Of a stretch of 64,000 nucleotides of DNA, positions 22,191 to 34,313 are shown in pieces; position 1 is the first letter of the stretch; every line of letters starts with the position of its first letter. Where the stretch lies: the NCBI GenBank assembly GCA_020536535.1, contig JAHLWZ010000505.1:9451-73450 (forward strand). The letters run 5' to 3'. The notes beneath the pieces were generated by a model. It was given only the letters and a program-made list of their open reading frames with translations, made no database searches and was not told the origin of the DNA. A program made the position numbers and the translations under genes. This DNA comes from Pelomyxa schiedti (taxonomy: Eukaryota > Evosea > Pelobiontida > Pelomyxidae).

Positions 22191-23058
22191 CTATTGCAAC
22201 AATTCTAGAGAACCAAAATACTTTGGCCTGTGGAAACATGCAGGACTTGCCATTGTTGGTGACCAGCAGCTATATTCCTTGGACATTCCCTTTGGTGTAT
22301 CTTGTGTTGTGTTTGGTTGCACAGTTAGATGAAGTACCAGAGGGCACAGGCGAAGGTACCAATCCTGAAGAAGTTGGCAAGCCACGTATCAGCAGAGGAC
22401 TTTCCTGGCCACAGGGAGAAAGGAACGTAGAGAGACGCCGACCACCGGTCATTGGCATCATCTCTGGTGGCACTCCATTCTAACCCACTTGTAGAGCAAG
22501 GTAGCAAAACATCTGGAGTGAAGAATAAGAGCGAGGCAGTTGCCAGATACCACCAACACAGACCAAAGGCACTGTACCTGATATGCCGCTGCAGTCGCCG
22601 TTGGTGTTGGTTATGTTGGCTACAAACAGAACTCCATTCGGGGACACTTCCAGCTCAACGTAGACATACGGGGCCGCGGAGGCGTCCGAGGCAGGTGCCA
22701 CGAACATCTCCACCACGCTGTACTCGTACAGAGGGTCGTTGCATTCCGTGTAAGGGTTCCGTGGGTTGTCGTCGACGCAGCCGAATTCGACCTGTATCCC
22801 GTTGTCGTCGTGGCACAGTGTCACGTTGGTCTGCTGTACTGCTTTGCCTTTTTATTATACACAAGTTCAGTTTCGATCCGAACACCACAAGGCGTTGATG
22901 TTGTTGTTGTGACTACTCATACCGCTCCCGTCGTCAAGTATGAATGCCGACAAGGAAGTCGTCGTCGGACAAACTGGAACAGACGCAGAGTAGTCTGCAG
23001 CCGTGCACAGTGTCACCAGAACAGCCACAAGAAACAAACACCCAGTAGTTCGGTTCAT
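22191..23058 (-). CDS. Secreted protein with CBM9-like carbohydrate-binding domain
   Basis: ATG at 23056-23058 with a clear signal peptide, 'MNRTTGCLFLVAVLVTLCTA'. The next exons give a beta-sandwich of the kind found in family-9-like carbohydrate-binding modules: 'NDPLYEYSVVEMFVAPASD', 'YVYVELEVSPNGVLFVANIT', then 'WSASLYVPFSLW' and 'TWLANFFRID', and finally 'YSCWSPTMASPACFHRPKYF' plus 'GSLELLQ'. The W-S-P-t and F-H-x-P-x-x-F-G signatures are typical. Four exons with three short introns restore one frame. The protein is small and secreted, with no catalytic domain, so it may bind extracellular or food-derived glycans. Its stop (22191) faces the SAP30 stop 55 bp away. The DPD gene lies 62 bp upstream on the same strand. 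Confidence 0.8.
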
Positions 23059-23120
23059 TGTCAAATGAAGGCAGGGTTTTTTTTTTTGGGATGAAAAGTT
23101 TTGTTTTACGATGAGACATT

Positions 23121-26100
23121 TTAGTGAGAATCGAAGGGGAGAGGCATGGCCGGGTCGGGGATGCCGCGGCAGGGTTTGTGTGGGATGCTCTTGCGCTCGT
23201 AGGTGATACAATCGGCTGGGCACACGCTTTGGCAGAGGCCGCAGCCCATGCAGTCCTGCATTGGGAACCAATTAGCGTGCGGTAGAGGGAGGGGAGTGGG
23301 CGGGTGCTTACATCGGTTACAACAGGGTAATGTGTCTCGTCAAACTTGATGGCAACGTAACCGGTGTCATTGCATGACATATCTGCAAAGTTTTGTTGGT
23401 TGATTTGTACATAGTAAATAAATTACGCACAGCATTTGCCACACTGCAGGCAACTGGAATAGTCTATGACAGCATGGACCTGGGCTTCAAGTTCGAGCTG
23501 TGGGACAACCATGATGTGAGGGAGGGTGACACCAACTACACTGGCGAGAGACGGAACCGGTGTGCTGGTTGCTTCCTGCAGACGAATTAGTTTGTACCAG
23601 GAAAGTAACTTCAGGGCACACCCGTGTTGCTGGTACATAAGATGGAGGTGGGATCTGTCCTTTCCAGGCAGCGAACCTCGGCTGGCTCTTCATATACAGT
23701 GCAGTCTACTGTAAATTTAGTACCGAGTGGAGTAGCATAGATTTAGTAGTTGACCTTGATGCCGTTGTTCAGTTCATCAATAATAGTGTATTCTTGATTT
23801 TGAATGGCACTGGGTTGTTGTTGGTTTGGTGATTGTTTTCCCTTTTTTTACCTGGTAATTTGAATTGCACTAGCACCACAGTGGAACATTTGCATGGCAG
23901 ATTCTGCACTATCACATCCTCCGACGCCAAGAATAGGGAATCCAGGTAAAGTCCTGGCTATGTCAGAAATTGCCTGAAACCAAATTAACGCCCAAGAAAA
24001 TGGAATTTTAGTGGTAAAAACCTGAAGGGCCATTGGGCGAATCATGTTTCCTGAAGAGCCACCATAAGCAGTATTCCTGTCTGCCCCAACTGCAGGCCAA
24101 GGGAGCCCTTTTGTTCATAGTGAGGGTGTTAGAAAGAACAAGTAAGAGACAAACCATTAGATTGAATGTTAGAAAGTGCTCTCACGGTGTTAATTGCTGT
24201 TACACCGTCAGCACCACCTGCTTTGGCAGCTTGTGCGAGTTCGACGATGCCTGTGCAGGAAAATTCAGTGGAAAGTATCGAAAATGAGTTGAAAGGTACT
24301 TGTAACATTTGGTGTGAGCTTCACAAAAACGGGAAGTGTGGGTGGTACGGCAGCTCGAACCCAGGTTGTAATATCATGGACCATTTGTGGCTAACAGTTT
24401 TACATTAAATTAAACCTATACTGTATTAGTGCTTACACTTTGGCCTGCAAGCATTCCGTATCCTGACTTTCCAACATGAGGGCAAGAGAGATTGAGTTCA
24501 AGTGCATCAGGGTTGGATGTTGCAGCTGCAGCAGCTATTTTCTGTTTACGGTAAGTATTTAAGGAGAAAGTCTCTTTCCAAACCTGCCATTCTCCTTTAT
24601 CTGCAGGAGCCATGATATTAAAAATCACAACTTTGTCAGGGTACTCCCTCTTTAACAACTTGACGCCTTCCACCCAGTACTGGAGTGTCTTCTCTGAGAG
24701 AAGCTCTATGTTCTGGAAACCAACTACAGGTATTTAGCACAGGAAAAAGAGTACGGGGGAGATACCTTGATTGGGTCCATACATCCGAGACGCTGGCGAT
24801 CTTATTATACGAGGAGATATATTTGTTGACTGAAAACGAATGTGAACTAGGTGAAAGTAGAAGAAAAAGAGATTAAAGAATACCGGAACAGGCAAGGCAG
24901 TTTTAGTAACAGCAAATCCCCATCCCATTTCAAATGCGCGCCTGATCTGTCCTATGCTTCCTGTGGGTGTGGCACTGGAAAGACCGAAGGGATTCCGGAA
25001 ATGTATTCCACAGACAGTTGTTGAAATGTCAACGAGGTCAATGGCAGTGGAGATCATAGGCAATCGAGGTACTTGATCAACAACAGCTTTGTTTTTTTAA
25101 TTCACAAGGTGTAATGTAGTAACACACCTCCGGAAGTCAATTGCAAGTATTTGTGAATATTCCAAGCTGCGTTCTTGCCATCATTTGCTGCTTGAACTAT
25201 GCTTACACTTCCAACACAATCTCCACCAGCAAACACACCTTCGACCTGTATTTTGTGTTAAAATAGAACAGTAGTTATTTCCGGTAATCTTACCGAGGTT
25301 GCATTTGAAGACGGATCTATCTTGATGAAACCCTGAGGTAGAACTGCAAGTGTTCCAAGAATGGATTTTGGTGGTGGTGTGCTTCCAAATGCAACAATGA
25401 CGAAGTCACATTTCACAGCTAATGTTTGTCCCTTTTGCATAAATAATCCATTTGTAGGGGTCCAATCTCTGTGCTCCAGAACAACTTCAGAGACCAATCC
25501 CTCAGTACGCACAACATTGGCAGGGACAACATTGGCGAGGCATTCAATGTGGTGCAGACCAACACCATGATGAAACTCCGAATCGCTGCAGGGTTTGTGT
25601 GGAAGATCCTCGCGAAAAGCAATGGTGACTCTTGAAGCCCCACTATTTGTGTGAGGGCAATAATTGGAGCAAAGGGAACTGTATACCAGCGGAAAGCGGT
25701 ATTAGATACATCATATGCAACGTCCCCACCACCAAGTACAAGAACATGTCCATGTAAGGCAGGTAAGTTGGCCTATTTACTTAAGACAGGAAGGAGCAAA
25801 GGGGAAAACGTACCGGGTTTAGTGGCCTTGTAGCACACGACACAGTATATAAGAAATCGTTTGCAGTAAGAAGATTCTTAGCAGGCTCGTTAAACATTGG
25901 GAGAGTGAAAGCCTGAGAGAGATCAGAGCAGTGAGAAGAAAAAAAGGGTGCACACATTTGGAAGTCCAACACCCATAAAAATGGCTGCAAATCCCGATTC
26001 CTTGAGTGAATCAAGTGTGAAGTTGGTTCCAAGTGCTTTTTCAAACTCGAGTTTTACACCCAATTCACCAACAAGTTTGGCCTCATACTGGGTTACCGTT

Positions 26101-27312
26101 GAGGGAATCCTTTCAGTGAATTTAAGAAAAAAAAAGCAGGAAACATGCTATCCTAAACTAACCTAAATTCAGGAATTGTCAAATGGGGTTGGCCACCTTA
26201 GGAAATGAGTAGAAGAAGAGACCAAGAAAAAGAATACCAGGCTGGCGGGATTTTTCGAATATGGTGATATCCGAGTATCCAAGTCTGGCCAAGAATGTGG
26301 CACACGAAAGGGATGCTGGTCCAGCCCCAATGAGGGCAATTTTTTTTGCATAACCTGCTGGCATCTGAACACAGTTACTTCATTGAGAAGGCATGTTGAT
26401 CAACCTTCTCAGGTGCAGGAAGAGCAGGGTTTCGAATTTGGGGCACATCCATTTTGCGGAAAATGTCACAAGCAAACTCCTGGAGGCGAGATATCTCTGT
26501 GTAGTATTAAGCTTACTGAAGGGATGTAGAATATTGCACACCAATAGCTCCCCCAAGGCGATCACGCAAATTGCAACAGCTACGGCATGTGTGCTCTGAT
26601 GAGCATAGGAGTCCTGGCGAAAAGAAATATTATTTATGGAGAAATCTTAAACAAAAAAAAGTACCACATGTAAGACCCAGAGGATTATCAGAAAGAATAA
26701 TCTTAGCAGCATGGAAATAATCCTAGAAATGGTTAAAACATACTTTCATGTGCCACTCAACCTCTTTGGCAATTGCGTGCATGAAACCCCTAAAAAAAGT
26801 AATCTGTTAATAGGAAACCAGAATCTGGCAGGCAAACTTGATATCAACTCCAGTAGGGCAACCCTTTGAACAAGGTGCATCAGCACACTTCAAGCATCTG
26901 CCGCTCTCAGCTAAAACCTAACTCAAGTCTTAAAAATGATAGAACTTAATAATTCAGAAAAGCGTACCTCCTCAACAGACAAAGACTGTCTCGCCAAGAC
27001 GAAGTCCTTTACTGGGCTCACAAAGCGAGCTGCCTCCTCTACGGGAGCTACGCGGCCTTGCTGCAACGACGCACAACGGGATGTTCTGGGAAGAGATGCG
27101 CACGATCCAGATCTGAGGGCTTCCTTTGCTCTTTCCGCAGTCGCTTCAGCGGCACCTGTGGGCGCGCCCAGCGGAGGAACTACGTGCGACAACCACGCTT
27201 TCACCTGGATCTCATCCGACAGCACCGTCGGACGCACAGCCACGTGATCTTTAACTTTGGGGTGTTGTTCCAGTCTCGCCTTGTTGTCGGTCCAGATGTC
27301 GTGCGTCGCCAT
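23121..27312 (-). CDS. DPYD: Dihydropyrimidine dehydrogenase (NADP+)
   Basis: A long gene with about 15 introns, ATG at 27310-27312 and stop at 23121. The full DPD domain order is present. The N-terminal iron-sulfur segment reads 'CLKCADAPC' followed by '[10 protein letters not shown]' (about 26905-26840). The FAD site is '[20 protein letters not shown]' (about 26350-26280) and the NADPH site '[18 protein letters not shown]' (about 25745-25690). The FMN/dihydroorotate-dehydrogenase-like barrel includes '[20 protein letters not shown]' and '[17 protein letters not shown]', which keeps the catalytic cysteine. '[20 protein letters not shown]' and a C-terminal two-cluster ferredoxin domain end it. 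The enzyme reduces uracil and thymine with NADPH, the first step of pyrimidine breakdown, in the cytosol. Length and order match animal and Dictyostelium enzymes; no missing catalytic residue was noticed. Confidence 0.93.
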
Positions 27313-27620
27313 CGCCTCTTGGGGTTTTTTTTTTATTTAGTTATTTATTCCCTTTTTTTCGGGTTTGTTGGTTCAGGCAACGGAGTTTTTCGTTTTGGGG
27401 TTTTTCGCGGCCTCGCGGCGTTTCGTTGCAACAATAACAAAATTGCTTCGTGAGAGTTTCTAGAAATGACATAGGGGACTCTGTGTTTTTGTTTCATGTA
27501 ACTGAGGATCTTGCTCAGCCCATACAAAGGAACGAGATCTCACGGCGATAACATCATTGCGGGTATGTTTCCTTGACGTTTTTTTGTTCTCCTTTTCTCC
27601 TTTGTCGTGGAACTGGGGGT
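27313..27620. other. Intergenic region / possible 5' leader
   Basis: About 300 bp upstream of the DPD start (minus strand) and of the next plus-strand gene. It contains T-runs at about 27326-27334 and 27352-27359. A possible small plus-strand exon, 'SVFLFHVTEDLAQPIQRNE' (about 27481-27540), ends near a GTATGT donor at about 27559. Not resolved further. Confidence 0.35.
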
Positions 27621-28936
27621 GATGAAGAGAAGCAAACACCATGTTGTTGCTGAGTTATCGCAACCTGCAATTTGGCCTGGGTGCAATGCTCACGTACTTG
27701 GCTTTTTTCTTTTGGGAGTTTTTTTTTTTTTTCCCCTTTTTCTTTTTCATTTTTTTTTACATTGTCTACTAAACTTAACTGTTGCAGCTGGATATTACTA
27801 TCGATAAAGAGTGGAAAATGCAACAAGGATTAAACTGTCAGAGCATTCATTCCATTGTACTCTCGGCAAAAGTTTGCTTGTATCCGTCGATGCAAGGTTT
27901 ACATATCACACGAGTTTTTATTTTTGCACTGGATTTACTCTGGTGAAGATGCGATATGTATTGAATGTGGCGGGCCTGGAGGGAAGGTTATGCAAGTGGA
28001 GGAGAACATCTGTAGGGAAACCGACTGTGATATTCATAAATTCAATATTAAGCAGTACTGTTCCTCATCTAGGTCAATCCGTCTATCTTATTTTTTACAG
28101 TTCTATTTACGTTGGGTAGATACCACATGAGTAATTCTGAACTACTCATTGTTCTGAACTTTGATGGCTTCATTGTCAAAACGAACATCTTTCGTTTAGT
28201 CTCCAGGCCCACTAAAGCAAAACCCCCTCTGCATCACTCCCCCGGATGTTCGATAGCCACTATTCCATCACCACTCAAATCTCCACTACTACACATATCC
28301 AGTGACTCCTTTGCCACAGTTCCTGCACTTCCGCAACCACTTCACAATGTATGTACTCTTAATTTGTCAGGCTCCCCACCTCCCTCGCATTCCTCATCAT
28401 CATCACCATGTTCTCCTCCTAGCCCAACCTCTGAGAAAAATCTGGAGAATCTGAATCAGAATTTTGACAGCAAACACAACACCCCGCAAGAATCCTTGTC
28501 AGTGAAAGAAACAATACCTCAGAGCTGTATCACCCCCTTCAACCCCACACGCCCCTGGCCAGGAACATGTAGCACCTATCTCAATCCATGTTCCGTTTTC
28601 TCACCCATTCACCCAGGTCCACCGATCGTTGTACGCTTACTTGGGTCTTCCTCCCCAAAGGAGCTCACAAATCCGCTATTCAACTCCCTCTACCCCGTTT
28701 TTGGAAACACCTGCGGGGTAGTTTGGCGACTCACGGAATTCACACACCCAGCCATTTACCAGAACAATGGTGGGGCAATACCTCCCCGGCTGGCCGTCAC
28801 CACAGCCCTATACACTGATGTCACTGCAGCGGTATGTGGAATGGCTGTATTTGACGAGGTTTGCAACACCGGAGCTGGAGTTGACCTAATTCCGGCCGGC
28901 ATTGTTCAAACCCTTGCCCTTTTCACATCCTGGTGA
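27619..28936 (+). CDS. Hypothetical protein with Ser/Pro-rich middle and Cys pairs
   Basis: Several exons are inferred. Candidate early exons encode 'VMKRSKHHVVAELSQPAIW' (about 27620-27680) and, after a very T-rich intron ending TTGCAG near 27787, a piece leading to 'EDAICIECGGPGGKVMQVEE' with 'CRETDCDIHKFNIKQYC' (about 27942-28060). Its cysteines are spaced like a zinc-binding knuckle. The last exon (about 28125-28936) has a Ser/Pro-rich region and a folded C-terminus ('PGPPIVVRLLGSSS', 'NTCGVVWRLTEFTHPAIYQN', 'TAAVCGMAVFDEVCNTGAGV'). The family is not recognised and the start codon is uncertain. It converges with the F-box-like gene. Confidence 0.4.
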
Positions 28937-29060
28937 AGCACTCTGTTTTTCTAAATTGTCTAACAATACATAATACACAAAGTTGAATTGTTTTTTTCTT
29001 TTCCACCTGTGGCGCAGGGGAATCACACCTCGCCACACCACCCCCACGGAAATCTCTTGC

Positions 29061-30215
29061 TTAGAAACTGTATAACTCAGAGGTTCTTGCCGCTGATAGA
29101 CCTTTTGCAGGAGCCAGCTCCCAGAAGCTCTCGAAGGTAAAGTCCGGGCCACAAGAGGCCGATTGGGAAGTACTGGGACTGGGGCTGGGGTGCAGGATCT
29201 GGTATTTGTGCAGTGCCACCATCACCGAGCACTTGAGCTGGTCCACAGAGACCAGCTCCTTGCCGTCGTAGGCGGTGAGGTAGGTGGCCCTCGCCTGCTC
29301 CACTGGGATGCGGGCGATGCTGGCCGAGTCGAGGGCCGGCTGCACGAGGAGCCTGCGCCTCTTGACGTGGGTGACGAGCTGGGGGTCGGTGCGCCGCGCC
29401 TCCCCCTCCATGAGGGAGCTGTCTGCGCACGAGGGCAGGAACAGCGACGCGGCCCGCCAGCGCGGCGGGGGCGGGGGCGAGGGCGAGGGCGAGGGCGAGG
29501 GCCGGCGGGGAGGCCGCTGCCCCTCTTCCTCCTCCGCCTCCTCCGCGGCCCTGCGGGCGCTCCGTGCGCGCCACCAGGTCGAGCGCTCTGGTTCCTCGCT
29601 GCGGACCGCCTCGGCCGGCGGCTGGTCGGGGAGGGGCCTCATGGCGAAGTCGGGCTCCCACAGCCCGTAGGAGGGGTTGTAGGCTACGTCGAAGCACCAG
29701 GGCTCCCACGGCGCCGGCTGCCTGGGGTTGTACACCATGCTTGTGTCCAGCACCTTGTATCTTGCCGCCATTGCCTTCTCCCTAACGGCCATCCACAGAA
29801 GCCTCTTCCAGTCGCGGAACATTTCGGTGTCGCGTCCGTCCGCGCTGCCATCTGCGCGGCGTTGGCGGGAATCCGCCGTCGCAAGCGGCGGCTTTGGGAA
29901 TACCTGGCTCTGGATTGGGCCAAACCAGCATACTTGGTGCATTTGAGTCCAGAACCAGTGCTCGTCCTTTTGTATCCTGCACACAGAGGTCGGAAAAAGG
30001 GCGCGCGTGAGGTATTGCCACGGCCCTAGGCCCTCAGTGTGGAGGTGGTGGCGCCACCCATAATTTACATTGCAGCACTCCAGGCACGAGTTGAAGTCCA
30101 GAAAAGTGCACACTTTGTCGAAGAGGGTGGGGCCCAGGGCCAATAGGGGGTCGCGTCGCGGTGTGGCCTCGGCGTCGCGGGTAGCCGACGAAGAAGCACT
30201 TGTGGGATTGTCCAT
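29061..30215 (-). CDS. F-box-like protein, single exon
   Basis: One uninterrupted frame of 384 codons from ATG 30213-30215 to the stop at 29061. Near the N-terminus 'LGPTLFDKVCTFLDFNSCLE' plus 'CCNVNYGWRHHL' has the shape of an F-box (Leu-Pro-like start, two helices, Cys-x-x-V-x-x-x-W). The middle is Trp/Tyr-rich ('WHRFWTQ'-type segments, 'PWEPWCFDVAYNPSYGLWEP'). An Arg/Glu/Pro/Ser-rich low-complexity stretch follows, then 'ATYLTAYDGKELVSVDQLKC'. F-box proteins link substrates to SCF ubiquitin ligases; the substrate part here is unknown. GC content is much higher than in the flanking genes. The F-box call is moderate because the leading proline is absent. Confidence 0.6.
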   Translation of the reverse strand: MDNPTSASSSATRDAEATPRRDPLLALGPTLFDKVCTFLDFNSCLECCNVNYGWRHHLHTEGLGPWQYLTRALFPTSVCRIQKDEHWFWTQMHQVCWFGPIQSQVFPKPPLATADSRQRRADGSADGRDTEMFRDWKRLLWMAVREKAMAARYKVLDTSMVYNPRQPAPWEPWCFDVAYNPSYGLWEPDFAMRPLPDQPPAEAVRSEEPERSTWWRARSARRAAEEAEEEEGQRPPRRPSPSPSPSPPPPPRWRAASLFLPSCADSSLMEGEARRTDPQLVTHVKRRRLLVQPALDSASIARIPVEQARATYLTAYDGKELVSVDQLKCSVMVALHKYQILHPSPSPSTSQSASCGPDFTFESFWELAPAKGLSAARTSELYSF

Positions 30216-30481
30216 TTATTTAGTGGTTGTTCGGCGCTGTCCCACTGCGCTTTTAATGTTGAAAGTTTTTCTGGGTTGGAACGACCCTTCAGAATGACGA
30301 ACGATCACTGATCAACATCCCAAGCCACAGTGGCAGGATTTATTCTTGCTCACGGATCACACAGTTCTTAGTGCGTTTTCTACTTCGCACCTTTCTCCTC
30401 AATATTGAGGCGGTGCCCCCAGTCCAGTTCGTTGAATCGCCTGTTCATCAGAGAGGAAAACGAACTCGTTTCGACATACGA

Positions 30482-32861
30482 ATGGACACCACAGCCCGAG
30501 CCGTGCCCCTCAGCATGGGTATAGATTTTGGTACCAACAGCGTGCGCGTTGTGCTGGTGGAGTTGCCCCATAATCTGGAATCTTCGGTGCCGGGGACTCG
30601 CAAGGTCGGCAGCATTGTCAGCACGGGAACTTGCGGCTACCGCAGCGGCTGCGAGGGTGTAATTTTGGACCCTTCGAATCCTGATTTGGCACGCCAGCAT
30701 CCAATTGTACATTGTCATACTTTTTTTTTTTTTTCGCACTCAAATTGCTTGACATTTCACTTGAAATACCTTGTGTCCCTTATAATAGGCCTAGTAAAAT
30801 GCTAATTTATTGACTGTTAAATTTGATTTGTAACGGTACTCGTTTGCTATTTGACGTTGTGTATAAATGTCGATTGGTTTCTTGAAATGCACTGTGAATT
30901 GTTCCTGGGTCTTATTGTTGGGAGGCAGGATTATCTGGATGCTATGAGTGTTGCAGCTCAGAGAGCCATAGAGCAAGCTGGTGGAATAAATGTTGCCCAG
31001 CTTGTGGTGGGTGTTGGTGTTGACACTACTGGATCCACGCCAGGTCCACTGGATGCCCATGGTGTTCCTCTGGCTATGTTGGAAGAATTCTCTTCAGATT
31101 TGGATAGCCACTTTTGGCTGTGGAAGGTTTCAGATAAAGCTTCTCTCATTGCGTTCCTTATGTACATCTAGGATCACACTTCTCATGCAGAAGCGAAGTT
31201 AATTACCCAGACAGCTCAGTCCTCAAATCCAGAGGTTCATTAGCCCCACTTGTAGCCATTATTTTAAAACTATTCAGTACTTGAGCAAATGTGGAGGCGT
31301 TTATAGTGCTGAATGGTTTTGGAGCAAAATATTCCACTGCTGCCGCACAAATAGTAGAATCTTCAATGCGGCCTATACTTGGGTTGAGTGTTGCGACTAT
31401 ATCACTGCAGTGTTAAGTGGAACCACTATGCCAACTTCTCTAAAGAGAAGCAGGTGTGCTGCAGGCCACAAGGTATAACTTATTTTATAATCATTATTAA
31501 ACTTTTTTTTTCCCCCACTATGTAGGCCATGTACAATGATAACTGGGGCGGACTTCCAAGTAAAGAATTTCTAGCCAAGCTTGACCCATCACTGGCTACT
31601 CTTCGAGAAAGACTATATTCTCAGACGTACACTTGTGATACAGTTGCAGGTGGATTAACTGATGAGTGGGCACACAAACTTGGGGGTCTGAGACCTGGAA
31701 TCCCAGTTGCTGTGGGAGCGATTGATGCACATTTTGGGGCTGTTGGCTCTGGAGTCGAAGAGGGGAAATTTGTCAAGGTCATCCCACTTCTGCCATAAGT
31801 ACGGCTAGTGTAACAGAAATTACCAGATTATAGGGACTAGCACTTGTGACATTTGTGTTTGGCCACGTGATTCAGAGCCCACACATGATATCCCAAAAGT
31901 ATGTGGCGTTGTAGACGGGTCTGTATTACCTGGATTTATGGCTCTTGAGGCTGGCCAATCGGCAGTTGGAGGTAAGTTCCTTCATTTTTATTTTATTTTA
32001 TTTTATTTGTTCATCTTACCCAATTCTTTTAGATATATTCAATTGGTTTGTGAGTTCCATTCAGCCTCTTGGTGCCAAGGGAACTCACGAGGAACTTACT
32101 GAAAAAGCTTCTAGTCTGCAACCAGGTGGGTGATAATTCCTACCTGAATGAACTGATTAAGTTCAGGCGAAACTGGATTACTTTCCCTGGATTGGCACAA
32201 CGGGAACAGAAACCTTCTTGTTGACCAGCGCCTCTCCGGACTGATTCTTGGGCTTACCCTATCCACCCAACCTCATGAAATCTACCGTGCACTTCTCGAA
32301 GCCACTGCTTTTGGTGCCAAGATGATCATTGACCATGTTACCAACCAGGGAATACGAGTTAACGAAGTACACAAACCACAGTGGTGAGACAAGAACTGAC
32401 CTTTTTCCAAAAGGTGATCTGTTGTGGTGGAATTGCAGAGAAGAATCCACTGCTTATGCAGATATACGCTGATGTAATCGGCAAAGAGATGAAGGTATCT
32501 GGATCACCACAGGCATGTGCCCTCGGAGCAGCAATTTCTGGTGCTGTGGTTGCCAAAAGGTACCTCCCGCTATTCTATTATGACCAGCATCATATTGATT
32601 CCAAACAGAACCGGAGGTGGCTATAACACTTTTGCTGAGGCCCAGGCAGCCCTTGTACCTCCTACTACCAGAACCTATACACCTTGCTCTGCGGCACACC
32701 AAGCATACCTCCGCATATTCAAGTTATACACACAAGTGCATGATGCATTTGGAACTCAACCCACACCCTCAGCACCTCTTTTTAATGTTATGAAGGAATT
32801 GTTGGACCTACGTGATATGGTCACAACCCAACAGCAATGTACCACAACCAAAAGAGTCTAG
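30482..32861 (+). CDS. araB: L-ribulokinase, bacterial AraB type, with spliceosomal introns
   Basis: ATG at 30482. Exon 1 holds the phosphate-1 motif '[17 protein letters not shown]'. After a long first intron (to about 30928) come '[20 protein letters not shown]' and 'FWLWK', then '[13 protein letters not shown]', '[15 protein letters not shown]', '[16 protein letters not shown]', '[16 protein letters not shown]', '[16 protein letters not shown]', '[11 protein letters not shown]', '[20 protein letters not shown]', '[20 protein letters not shown]' and '[16 protein letters not shown]'. This matches the prokaryotic L-ribulokinase of arabinose use along its whole length, more closely than the eukaryotic FGGY/D-ribulose kinases. 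The enzyme phosphorylates L-ribulose to L-ribulose-5-phosphate. About nine short introns show that it is a resident nuclear gene. No AraA or AraD homolog is in the window. Divergent from the F-box-like gene (266 bp between starts). Confidence 0.9.
31985..32008. repeat. (TTTTA)n microsatellite inside an araB intron
   Basis: About five tandem TTTTA units just after the GTAAGT donor of an intron of the L-ribulokinase gene; they form most of its T-rich tract. Confidence 0.85.
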
Positions 32862-33032
32862 AACCCAAAAAAAAAGTCCAATTTTGGTCTTTTAACTTCT
32901 TGAAACCTGATCTCAAAAAAAAGTGCCAATCCTTTTGCAAAAGCTACGAAATAGGGAAAAATGAAATGGTTTCTGGTTTTCTTTAAAGGACAGGGCTTTT
33001 CGTGTGCTACGTTGCTTTGGGTGCTTCTGAGT

Positions 33033-34313
33033 TCAGTGACTTTTTACAAGCATACTGTGAGTGAGGCAAATTCCACATCCAGGGTACAAACGACCATACG
33101 CATTACACAGCAGGCACAGTGTGAGTGACTCCCATTGACTGTCCTTAGCACAGGCGGGGAAATGGTGGCATATCTGAAATCTATTAGTGAAACTTGGATA
33201 GGGAAATGTCAATACCCATCGCCAGAGCGGCTTCACGTCGTCGGTGTGGATCACGACTACGTTGTCCGTGTCTACGAACGAATGCTTGAGTATCTTTCGC
33301 AATTGAGCAGACCTCTGTAATTGTTCATATATTGCTGTTCCACACGCACCAAAATCAGCATTGTGTCTGAGTAATTACTTACACATCTCCCAAAAAAAGT
33401 AGAAGAGTATACTGAAAAGAGTTGTAATAATCAATTCCATCATTGGTAGAGGCTGCCGTAAGTATTAAAACAATACGGTAAAGCGAGTTTAGTGCATCTA
33501 ATTCTGTTCTTAAGCAGGTCAAAATGAATATGTACTAGAGTACCTATCAAAGGTGGGCTTGGAGGATGGGCCTTCCCGTCGCACCAGATTTCCAGTCTTG
33601 TCTTAATGCCAATGCCCCTATTAAACCTGGTCAAGTAATAGACAAAGTATGTTAGTGCATAGGTGTACACTTTAACTTATTTATGTGGCACACTTGGTAA
33701 TAAAATGCCATCTCATGCTCAGCTTCTGCCGAGAGGTGTGGGGCTCAGTGTTGAGGCCGTTCTTCCAGAGGCACTCGAACAATTCCACGGTTCGTGCCTG
33801 TGGCGGGAAGGTCATGGTCCACAGGTGCAGCACCTCCTTCGCAAAGCCCTCATTGTCGAGTGCAGCTGTTGGCCTCACAGCCGGTGCGTGGCTCTGAAAG
33901 GAGCAGAATATGTATCCCGTCTTGTTCCAAAGCAAGGCCAGCTGAGTCAACTCCATACTCGTGAATGATATCAGAATTGCCCCATCACCAACGACCTGGA
34001 CGTAGTCGATGCCACCAACTTTGTTTCCACGGACGAGATCAGTTGCAAATCTGAACAGCTTGGCAGTCCTTTGGCCCACTTCCCACTCTGACCCGGTGTA
34101 GACAACTCGAAGGACGGCCTTGTCGTTGTACGGCAAAGACACGTAGGCGTTCACGAGTGCCCATACGTAATCGGTTTTGTGGGAGCACCAGGACAGGTCA
34201 ATAAGGAGATCCGCAACGAGGTTGATGAGATCTCGGATTGTGGTACTCGGGAGCAGAAAATACGGCACCATCACGGCGAGGTTGAAAACGACATCGTCTG
34301 GCAAAACAAGCAT
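33033..34313 (-). CDS. Hypothetical protein with Cys-rich C-terminus
   Basis: The likely start is ATG 34311-34313 ('MLVLPDDVVFNLAVMVPYFL'). A long first exon continues to about 33690 ('LIDLSWCSHKTDYVWALVNA', 'AVLRVVYTGSEWEVGQRTAK', 'VQVVGDGAILISFTSMELTQ', 'FPPQARTVELFECLWKNGLN'). Later exons give 'TRFNRGIGIKTRLEIWCDG' (about 33625-33560) and a C-terminal piece with 'VDTDNVVVIHTDDVKPLWRW', 'ICHHFPAC' and 'CLLCNAYGRLYPGCGIC' (about 33270-33060). The Cys/His spacing of the last block suggests a small zinc-binding module. The first 35 residues resemble an F-box helix start, but weakly. No family is recognised. Confidence 0.5.

Noticed and set aside
24335-24365. GGTTCGA-like box on the minus strand, possible tRNA T-arm
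   Set aside because: No flanking 5-bp stem, acceptor stem or anticodon arm can be drawn, and it lies inside the DPD gene.
29163-30029. Plus-strand open frame of 288 codons
   Set aside because: It is antisense to the single-exon F-box-like gene, without domain or splice support.
23121-32861. Bacterial contamination as the source of DPD and AraB
   Set aside because: Both genes are interrupted by many GT..AG introns of the local type and sit among eukaryotic genes.
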